From positions 248,001-312,000 of the forward strand of contig NZ_PDOC01000004.1 in assembly GCF_002760655.1 (NCBI RefSeq): a DNA stretch of 64,000 bases, given 5' to 3'. Position numbers and translations under genes: made by a program. Positions 58,131 to 64,000 of the stretch are shown here, piece after piece. The stretch is from Massilia eurypsychrophila. Its GTDB lineage: Bacteria > Pseudomonadota > Gammaproteobacteria > Burkholderiales > Burkholderiaceae_D. The notes below the pieces were generated by a model, which was given only the letters and a program-made list of their open reading frames with translations, searched no databases and was not told where the DNA came from. Within the stretch, counting starts at the first letter, position 1, and every line of letters starts with the position of its first letter.

Positions 58131-58826
58131 TTAACGCGCGCCCTGCTGGGTCCAGGCGCGAAATGCCGCCCGGTTGCGCGAACAGACATAGACTTTTCCA
58201 CGCCCGGAAAAGCGCAGCACGACGCCCTCGCCGCTGGTCTGGCTGTTGACCAGGTTGCCGAGGAAGCCGCCGCTGGTGCCGGTCGTGATCGAGATTTCGT
58301 AGCGCAGCGTGCTGTCCCAGCACACCACGTGCGAATTGTCGATGATGGCGTCCTTGCCCGGCTCGACGTCGAGTGCCGACATCGAACCGAAACCGGACAC
58401 CACCACCTGGCCGCTGCCGGACGTTTCAGTGACGAAGAAGCCGCCGCTCTGCGCAAACAGCGCATTGCCGACGCTTTGCGTGCGCACCTTCAGGTCGACC
58501 TTGGCACTGGCGGCGACAAAGGCGCCGTCGCTGATGATGTAGTTGCTGGGGCCGACATCGACAATCTGCATTGCACCTGGCAAGGTCGGCGACAGCAGGC
58601 AATCGCCGTCGCCGCGCACCGCTTCGATGTGCTGCTGGAAGAACGATTCGCCGTTGGCGAAGGTGCGCATCAACGCGCTGCCCAGGCCGCCCTTCATCTT
58701 GCCCTTCAGGTCGAGCGTCGACTCCATCATCACCATCGCGTCTGACTCGCAGTAGATGGTTTCACCCTTGGTGAGCGAGACGTGGAGGAACGGATCGACG
58801 TCTCCTGTCACTGTAAACTCTGGCAT
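58131..58826 (-). CDS. AIM24/TIGR00266-family protein
   Basis: A 231-residue beta-helix-like protein of the AIM24 family: PFLHVSLTKGETIYCESDAMVMMESTLDLKGKMKGG, GESFFQQHIEA, GAMQIVDVGPSNYIISDGAFVAAS, ALFAQSGGFFVTETSGSGQVVVSGFG. Bacterial members of unknown biochemistry are frequent companions of TerD genes. It lies between two TerD-family genes (68 nt from the upstream one, 18 nt to the downstream one), probably in one transcript. Confidence 0.88.
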   Translation of the reverse strand: MPEFTVTGDVDPFLHVSLTKGETIYCESDAMVMMESTLDLKGKMKGGLGSALMRTFANGESFFQQHIEAVRGDGDCLLSPTLPGAMQIVDVGPSNYIISDGAFVAASAKVDLKVRTQSVGNALFAQSGGFFVTETSGSGQVVVSGFGSMSALDVEPGKDAIIDNSHVVCWDSTLRYEISITTGTSGGFLGNLVNSQTSGEGVVLRFSGRGKVYVCSRNRAAFRAWTQQGAR

Positions 58827-58894
58827 ACCGAGCCTTTCTGTGGAGTGAGACTGCAGCCGGCACCGCTGGCGCCGGCCGCAAGCCTGGCGACGAT

Positions 58895-59470
58895 TTAAAC
58901 GTTGACGCCGAAGTTCTTGGCCAGGGGGCCGAGGCCGCCCTTGAAGCCCTGGCCGATTGCCTTGAACTTCCAGTCGGCGCCGGCGCGGTAGACTTCGCCG
59001 AAGATCATCGCCGCTTCGGTCGAACCGTCTTCCGACAGGTCGTAGCGGGCGATTTCCTTGCTGTCGCCGGCGTTGACGCAGCGTACGTAAGCCTTCGATA
59101 CCATGCCGAAGTTCTGCTTGCGCGTTTCAGCGTCGTGGATCGTGACGCAGACCGAAATCTTGTCGACGTCGGCGGCGACCTGCGACAGGTCGACGGTAAT
59201 GGTCTCGTCGTCGCCTTCGCCTGCGCCGGTGGTGTTGTCGCCGGAGTGCACGACCGCGCCATCGACCGATTTCAGGTTGTTGTAGAAGACGAAGTCGGCG
59301 TCGGAGCGCACCTTGCCCGTGCTGTTGATCAGAAACACAGCACCGTCCAGGTCGAATGCGGCGCCGTCGGTTGCGCGGGTATCCCAGCCCAGGCCTACGA
59401 TCAATTTGGTGAGACCGGGAGCTTCTTTGCTCAGGTTGACGTTGCCGCCTTTTTGCAGACTGATAGCCAT
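58895..59470 (-). CDS. terD: TerD-family calcium-binding stress protein
   Basis: A 191-residue Ter[77 protein letters not shown] and [25 protein letters not shown], the last being characteristic of TerD rather than TerZ. ATG 59470 has AGGAG; a 17-codon longer frame lacks one. It precedes the AIM24-like gene and follows the DUF475 gene by 116 nt. Confidence 0.95.
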   Translation of the reverse strand: MAISLQKGGNVNLSKEAPGLTKLIVGLGWDTRATDGAAFDLDGAVFLINSTGKVRSDADFVFYNNLKSVDGAVVHSGDNTTGAGEGDDETITVDLSQVAADVDKISVCVTIHDAETRKQNFGMVSKAYVRCVNAGDSKEIARYDLSEDGSTEAAMIFGEVYRAGADWKFKAIGQGFKGGLGPLAKNFGVNV

Positions 59471-59586
59471 TTGTGTATCTCCTGGTAAATGAGTTAAAAA
59501 CAATGAGAACTTGTTGAACACCGTTTAGTGTGACACACGCAGCAAACCGGTGTTCGTCCGTTTGCCGCGCGTTCCTTGCGCAATGC

Positions 59587-60621
59587 TCAGGCCGACGCTT
59601 CCATCAGCTTTTGCTGCTTCTTGTACCGCAGCGACGACCACACCGAGGCGAGGATGAAAGCGACGCCGATGAGGCCGGTGAACAGCTCAGGCACGTGGTA
59701 CTTCATACTTGCCAGCATGATCACTGCCAGGATACCGATTGCATAGTGCGCGCCGTGTTCCAGATACACATACTCGTCGAGCGTGCCTTTCTTGACCAGG
59801 TACACCGTCATCGAACGGACGAACATCGCGCCGATGGCCAGGCCCAGCATGATGATGACGACGTCGGAGGTAATCGCAAAGGCGCCGATCACACCGTCGA
59901 AGCTGAACGAGGCGTCGAGCACTTCGAGGTACAGGAAGGCGCCGATACCGCCGCGCTTGACTACTTCGCCGGCTTCTTCCTTTTCCAGCATGCTGGAGAT
60001 GACGTCGACACCGACGTAGATCAGGATGCCCCACAGGCCGGCGATCAGGACGACCATCTTCTGCGCTTCAGCGACCATGCCCAGGCTGGCCATCAGGGTG
60101 CCGAGCGAAATCATCACGGCGATCGAGGACACCTTGCCGAGCGAACCGATCTTCTCTTCAATGTGACCGAGCCAATGCATTTCCTTCTCGTCGTCGAGCA
60201 GAAAGTTGAGGAATACCAGCAGCAGGAACATGCCGCCGAACGCCGCCACTTCAGCGTGGTGGGCCGTCAGGTGGGCCGAGTACGCCTTCGGGTCTGACAG
60301 CGCCAGGTTCCACACTTCCATCATGCCAAGGTCGGCCGCCTGAGCGACGATCACCAGCGGGAACAGCAGGCGCATACCGAACACGGCGATGATGATACCG
60401 ACGCCGAGGAACAGCTTTTGCCAGAATTCATCCCATGTCTTCAGGACCGACGCGTTGACCACCGCGTTATCGAACGACAGCGACACTTCCATGATGCCCA
60501 GAATAGTGGCGATGGCGAGCGCGGTGAGCGCACCGGACCAGCCGCTGTTAGAGTATCCCCACCATCCGGCACCCGCCAGGCACAGGAACGTGACGATAAA
60601 TGAAATCCTGAAATGCTTCAT
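59587..60621 (-). CDS. DUF475/TerC-like integral membrane protein
   Basis: A 344-residue protein with about eight to nine transmembrane helices. The two TerC/DUF475 repeats show the acidic motif in the membrane: EVSLSFDNAVVNASVL and EVLDASFSFDGVIGAFAIT, each with SFD(N/G)-V. The family is thought to handle metal ions and physically accompanies TerD/TerB in ter modules. AGGGGA precedes the ATG at 60621; a five-codon extension is less likely. It is the first gene of the operon. Confidence 0.92.
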   Translation of the reverse strand: MKHFRISFIVTFLCLAGAGWWGYSNSGWSGALTALAIATILGIMEVSLSFDNAVVNASVLKTWDEFWQKLFLGVGIIIAVFGMRLLFPLVIVAQAADLGMMEVWNLALSDPKAYSAHLTAHHAEVAAFGGMFLLLVFLNFLLDDEKEMHWLGHIEEKIGSLGKVSSIAVMISLGTLMASLGMVAEAQKMVVLIAGLWGILIYVGVDVISSMLEKEEAGEVVKRGGIGAFLYLEVLDASFSFDGVIGAFAITSDVVIIMLGLAIGAMFVRSMTVYLVKKGTLDEYVYLEHGAHYAIGILAVIMLASMKYHVPELFTGLIGVAFILASVWSSLRYKKQQKLMEASA

Positions 60622-60657
60622 TGGTATTCCCCTCAATTATGTAATTTGATAGCCAAC

Positions 60658-60686
60658 ATTATAGTTCCGCTGCAGCCGATTGAAAA
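60658..60686 (-). promoter_or_regulatory. Promoter of the Ter-type operon
   Basis: TTTTCA (complement of 60681-60686), 17 nt, and a perfect TATAAT (complement of 60658-60663). The leader is about 30 nt. It lies in the 105-bp gap shared with the divergent LysR gene, so that regulator could act on it. Confidence 0.6.
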
Positions 60687-60726
60687 TGGGAAGATAATCG
60701 AATAAACACTTCGGAAAAACAGAACT

Positions 60727-61635
60727 ATGAAGAACACCGGCATGAACTTTCGCCATCTCTACTATTTCTGGGTCGTCGCCAAGGAAGGCGGCATCACCCG
60801 CGCGTCCGAGCGGCTAGGGCTGGCCGTGCAGACCATCAGCGCCCAGCTGGCGCTGCTGGAGCAGTCGATCGGCAAATCGCTGTTCTCCCAGCAGGGCCGG
60901 CGCCTGGTGCTGAACGAATCGGGCGAACTGGCGCTGGCCTACGCCGACCAGATCTTCATGCTCGGCGAGCAGATGCAGGAAGCGCTGGGCGACGCCGACA
61001 GCGACAAGACCCGGCTGACGGTCGGCATTTCCGACTCGCTCCCCAAGCTTACCGCGTTCCGGCTGCTGGAGGCCACCACGACCTTGGCGCGTCCCGTGCG
61101 GCTGGTCTGTTTCGAGAACAAGTTCGAGCAACTGCTGGGCGACCTGGCGCTGCACAAGCTCGACCTGGTGCTGACGGACCGCCCGGTGCGCTCCGGCACC
61201 ACCTTGCGCGTGTTCAGCCACCAGCTGCTCGAGAGCGGCACGATGGTGGTGGGGTCGCCGGCGCTGGCTGCGCGCTACAAGGCGCACTTCCCGGCGAACT
61301 TGAACGGCGCGCCGTTTTTGCTGCCAACACGCAATAATGACCTGCGGGGCAAGATCGACGAATGGTTCGAGCAGCAAGGGCTGCGCCCGGACGTGGTCGG
61401 CGAGTTCGAGGACAACGCGTTGCTGAACACGTTTGGCCGGCGCGGGCTGGGGCTGTTTTTCGCCACCGCCGCCCTCGCCTCGGAGGTCAAGGCGCAGTTC
61501 GGCGCCGTGCTGATCGGCCACGTGCCGCAGGTGCGCGAGCAGGTGTACGCGATCTCCAACGAACGCAAGATCAAGCATCCCGGCGTCGAGGCGATCCTCG
61601 CATCGGGCCAGCAAGATGGGTCGAACCCGGCGTGA
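60727..61635 (+). CDS. nhaR: NhaR-like LysR-family transcriptional regulator
   Basis: A 302-residue LTTR. The DNA-binding N-terminus MNFRHLYYFWVVAKEGGITRASERLGLAVQTISAQL follows NhaR, the Na+-responsive activator of nhaA, rather than typical LTTRs (which have QLR..F). The effector domain contains LTVGISDSLPKL and GTTLRVFSHQLLESG and is of NhaR length. ATG 60742 is an alternative start. It is divergent from the DUF475/TerD operon and is 27 kb from nhaA, so its target may be either; this is inferred. Confidence 0.87.
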   Translation: MKNTGMNFRHLYYFWVVAKEGGITRASERLGLAVQTISAQLALLEQSIGKSLFSQQGRRLVLNESGELALAYADQIFMLGEQMQEALGDADSDKTRLTVGISDSLPKLTAFRLLEATTTLARPVRLVCFENKFEQLLGDLALHKLDLVLTDRPVRSGTTLRVFSHQLLESGTMVVGSPALAARYKAHFPANLNGAPFLLPTRNNDLRGKIDEWFEQQGLRPDVVGEFEDNALLNTFGRRGLGLFFATAALASEVKAQFGAVLIGHVPQVREQVYAISNERKIKHPGVEAILASGQQDGSNPA

Positions 61636-61668
61636 TTGGTACAATGCACTTGTATTTTCATGGTCGCA

Positions 61669-61764
61669 ACCCCGGGGTCAGTGCCGACAAACGGACACGG
61701 ACTGATCCCTCAAGGGGCTATAGCACCGAGGTCGTGTCCGATTGCCGGCACTGACCCCGGGGGT
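61669..61764. repeat. REP-like long inverted repeat
   Basis: AACCCCGGGGTCAGTGCCG at the left pairs with CGGCACTGACCCCGGGGGTT at the right, and ACGGACACG/CGTGTCCG continue the stem inside; a small CCCTCAAGGG hairpin sits in the loop. TTCTTTTT follows, so it may end the LysR transcript. Same general design as the elements at 34338 and 52059. Confidence 0.75.
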
Positions 61765-61789
61765 TCTTTTTGTCCGTAACTACCACTTT

Positions 61790-63130
61790 ATGTATAACTT
61801 CCTGTTACTCGTGCTGGCCCTGTTTCTCGTCGTACTCAACGGTTTTTTCGTCGCCGCTGAATTTAGTATCGTCAGCCTGCGCAAGACCCGCATCCGCGCC
61901 ATCGCCCGCACCCAGGGCATGCGCGGGCGCATCCTGGCCAAGGTGCACAACCAGCTCGACGCCTATCTGTCGGCCTGCCAGCTCGGCATCACGCTGGCCT
62001 CGCTGGGCCTCGGCTGGGTCGGCGAGCCGGCCTTTGCCAGCCTGCTCGAGCCGCTGTTCCTGATGGCCGGCGTCACCTCGCCCGCCGTCATCCATGGCGT
62101 GTCGATCGTGTTCGCCTTCAGCGTGATTTCATTCCTGCACATCGTGGTGGGCGAGCTGGCGCCAAAGTCGCTGGCGATCCGCAACCCGGAAGTGGTCGGC
62201 CTGTGGAGCTCGGTGCCACTGTACGCCTTTTACTGGGCGATGTACCCGGCCATCTATGTGCTCAACGGCAGCGCCAACATGGTGCTGCGCATGGCGGGCT
62301 TGCATGGCAAGGGCGGCCACGACGCCCACTATTCGACCGAAGAACTCAAGCTGATCCTGCGCACCAGCCAGCCGGGCGAAAAATTCACGCGCGACGAGCG
62401 CCACATCCTGGCGCAGTCACTCGACTTCAGCCACCTGCAGGTGTCGGACCTGATGCGCCCGATTAATGAGGTGATCGCCCTGCACGCGAGCAAGTCGCTG
62501 GAAGAAAACCTCGAGACGGTGCGCCGCAACCGCTTTAGCCGCTATCCATACTTCGACGCCAATGGCGAGGACGTGCTCGGCGTGATCCACCTGAAGGACC
62601 TGTTCTTTGCGCAGCAGGCGGGCCGCGCGATCAGCGACCTGACCCAGTACCTGCGCCCGGTGGAGACGATGTCGGCGCGCACGCCGGCGCAGGACATGTT
62701 CCGGCGCTTTCGCGACGGCGCCCCGCACTTCGCGCTGATCGGTGAAAAGGGCAAGCGCCCGGTCGGCTTCATCACGCTCGACAACCTGCTCGGCGCGATG
62801 GTCGGCGAGATCCGCGATGAATTCCGGCTCAACGAGAACGACTGGCTGCGCCAGAGCGACGGCACGCTGGTCGGCAAGGCCAGCCTGCCGATCTTCTCGC
62901 TCGAGCGCATCCTCGGCATCGACATCGACAACGAGGAACTGGGCCTGGACGACGTCGAGTCGGTCGGCGGCCTGCTGATGGTCAAGCTGGGCGATATTCC
63001 CAAGCAGGGCCAGCGCATCGAGTTTCCGCGCTTCGACATCGTCGTCAAGAAGATGAACGGGCCGCGCATCGTGCTGGTGAAGGTGATCCCGCAGCTGCAG
63101 CGCGAGGTCGATACCGACGACCTCGACTGA
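61790..63130 (+). CDS. CNNM-CBS hemolysin-C-like membrane protein
   Basis: A 446-residue protein: CNNM domain with about four helices (FLLLVLALFLVVLNGFFVAAEFSIVSLRKTRIRA, then the GITLASLGLGWVGEPAFA segment), a CBS pair (DLMRPINEVIALHASK ... GVIHLKDLFF and GAPHFALIGEKGKRPVGFITLDNLLGAMVGEI) and a CorC_HlyC domain (LPIFSLERILGID ... RFDIVVKKM). Relatives act in Mg2+/Co2+ homeostasis. ATG 61790 is chosen; 16 upstream codons fall in the REP-like element. A broken paralogue lies at 36334. Confidence 0.92.
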   Translation: MYNFLLLVLALFLVVLNGFFVAAEFSIVSLRKTRIRAIARTQGMRGRILAKVHNQLDAYLSACQLGITLASLGLGWVGEPAFASLLEPLFLMAGVTSPAVIHGVSIVFAFSVISFLHIVVGELAPKSLAIRNPEVVGLWSSVPLYAFYWAMYPAIYVLNGSANMVLRMAGLHGKGGHDAHYSTEELKLILRTSQPGEKFTRDERHILAQSLDFSHLQVSDLMRPINEVIALHASKSLEENLETVRRNRFSRYPYFDANGEDVLGVIHLKDLFFAQQAGRAISDLTQYLRPVETMSARTPAQDMFRRFRDGAPHFALIGEKGKRPVGFITLDNLLGAMVGEIRDEFRLNENDWLRQSDGTLVGKASLPIFSLERILGIDIDNEELGLDDVESVGGLLMVKLGDIPKQGQRIEFPRFDIVVKKMNGPRIVLVKVIPQLQREVDTDDLD

Positions 63131-63137
63131 CCGGCGG

Positions 63138-63377
63138 CTAGTCCAGTTCGGACTCGGCTTCCTCTTCGAGCGGCTCGGCGACGAGCACCGGTTCGATGAC
63201 GGCCTGCTCGTCCGCTGTCACATTGAGCGCTTCGTCGGGCTCGAAGTCGTCGTCCTCGAGCTCGTCGCGCTCGCCGCGCATCATCACGGCGGCCGAGCGC
63301 AGCGGCGCCTTGCGCGGCGCCTTCGATTCGTCCGCCCAGGACAGCATTGCATTGACCATAATCTCAAAATGTTGCAT
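63138..63377 (-). CDS. Small acidic hypothetical protein
   Basis: A 79-residue protein from MQHFEIMVNAMLSW; the second half is strongly acidic (GERDELEDDDFEPDEALNV, EPLEEEAESELD). A 35-codon upstream extension (start 63482) is possible but is not protein-like. It is convergent with the CNNM gene by 7 nt. I do not recognise the family. Confidence 0.45.
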   Translation of the reverse strand: MQHFEIMVNAMLSWADESKAPRKAPLRSAAVMMRGERDELEDDDFEPDEALNVTADEQAVIEPVLVAEPLEEEAESELD

Positions 63378-63519
63378 GTCCACGGCAGTCTCCAACGTTG
63401 AGTTCGTCTGAAAAGAATATGCCTGCCGGCACCGGCACGTTTGATCTAGCGCAGAGTCTGGGACCTGTGACATTTTCGCCACCTCGCCGCTTCAGACCGT
63501 CACCTTCGCGACAGCGAGG

Positions 63520-63542
63520 ACCCATGCTGAATCAGCATGGGT
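63520..63542. other. 23-bp perfect palindrome in an intergenic region
   Basis: ACCCATGCTGA-A-TCAGCATGGGT, 11-bp perfect arms around one base, in the 227-bp gap before the methyltransferase gene. The lack of a T-run argues against a terminator; an operator or small hairpin is possible. Confidence 0.4.
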
Positions 63543-63709
63543 GACAAAACGGTTCAGAAGGGATCCGCGCCGCGCGAGGATGAGGGGTCATCAGTGGCGA
63601 CCGCAGCGCGCGACCGAGGTTGCTTGCATTTTTGCCATTAGCTGTAATACTGTTGAGCAGGACTGCCTCGCCATCCCGGCGTGCGGCCCGCGTACGCGGA
63701 GAACCATCG

Positions 63710-64000
63710 ATGCCGATCACCCCGGAAATGGTAGCGCTCAAGTCACGCCTGAAAGACACCTGGATGGCGGGCGACTACGCCCACTTCGCCACATTCCTGC
63801 TGCCAGGCGCCCTCGAGTTCCTCGATCATCTGAAAGTGGCGCCCGGCACCCGCATGCTCGACCTCGGCTGCGGGGCCGGCCAGATCGCCATTCCCGCCGC
63901 CAGGGCCGGCGCCGAAGTAACCGGCATCGACATCGCCACCAACCAGATCGCAGCGGCCCGCGCGCAAGCCGCCGTCGGAGGCGTGACGGTGCGCTTCGAA
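63710..64000 (+). CDS. SAM-dependent class I methyltransferase, N-terminal part (3' end outside window)
   Basis: The first 97 residues are visible and the frame is open to the window end. [20 protein letters not shown] leads to [35 protein letters not shown], the SAM-binding motif I of class I methyltransferases (UbiE/ArsM-like group). GCGGAGAA precedes the start by a few bases. The substrate cannot be judged from this part. Confidence 0.8.
   Translation, partial: MPITPEMVALKSRLKDTWMAGDYAHFATFLLPGALEFLDHLKVAPGTRMLDLGCGAGQIAIPAARAGAEVTGIDIATNQIAAARAQAAVGGVTVRFE

Overview
The window looks like chromosomal DNA of a GC-rich betaproteobacterium, most likely Oxalobacteraceae (Massilia/Duganella-like). 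The reasons are the order and sequence of a complete division and cell wall (dcw) cluster, the ftsY-ftsE-ftsX-rpoH block, the type A RNase P RNA, and REP-like hairpins built on GGTGTCAGGTCTGAC/GGGGTCAG cores. I see no prophage, insertion sequence, CRISPR array, rRNA or tRNA.

1-9.95 kb (+): a catabolic operon with the end of an HpaI-type aldolase, a sugar ABC importer (ATPase, binding protein, two permeases), a YicI-like GH31 alpha-xylosidase, an aldose 1-epimerase, an SDR very like D-xylose 1-dehydrogenase, and a GabD-like aldehyde dehydrogenase. A TonB-dependent receptor (minus strand) converges on it across a bidirectional terminator. Together they suggest uptake and non-phosphorylative oxidation of a xylose-containing saccharide.

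12.5-30.98 kb (-): a YeiH-type transporter gene, then the dcw cluster read from the right: mraZ-rsmH-ftsL-ftsI-murE-murF-mraY-murD-ftsW-murG-murC-ddl-ftsQ-ftsA-ftsZ. Most junctions are ATGA or TGATG overlaps. The cluster starts at a sigma70-type promoter whose -10 abuts four MraZ-box-like repeats with an exact 10-nt period, and ends at a strong terminator.

31-41 kb: a Lon-like AAA+ ATPase without a protease domain, nhaA, a frameshifted VOC gene, a DUF3606 gene, glpK, rnpB, a CNNM/CBS gene with three frameshifts, a degenerate partial copy of rnpB, two small lipoproteins, and a ThDP-dependent decarboxylase-like enzyme behind a 9-11-9 inverted repeat.

41-49.2 kb: the most system-like region. 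A MerR-type regulator with a cobalamin-binding domain (both the W-x9-EH and ExHxxG signatures are present, as in CarH/LitR photoreceptors) is divergent from an eight-gene, tightly coupled operon: FAD oxidoreductase, DUF1365, cyclopropane-fatty-acid synthase-like enzyme, chalcone-isomerase-like protein, GPH/MFS transporter, DUF3833 lipoprotein, SDR and a SnoaL-like protein. The shared intergenic region carries several TTGTC-based sites over recognisable promoters. I read it as a probable light/singlet-oxygen-responsive membrane lipid modification system.

49.2-53.4 kb (+): ftsY-ftsE-ftsX, a REP-like terminator, then rpoH preceded by a CIRCE element lying over its promoter and, farther up, an FNR-like box. 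53.5-57.5 kb: a lipoprotein, an ABC exporter pair with a degenerate signature motif, and gamma-glutamyltransferase. 57.5-60.7 kb (-): a Ter-type module (two TerD-family proteins, an AIM24-family protein, a DUF475/TerC-like membrane protein). 60.7-64 kb: an NhaR-like LysR regulator, an intact CNNM/CBS protein, a small acidic protein, and the start of a methyltransferase cut by the window edge.
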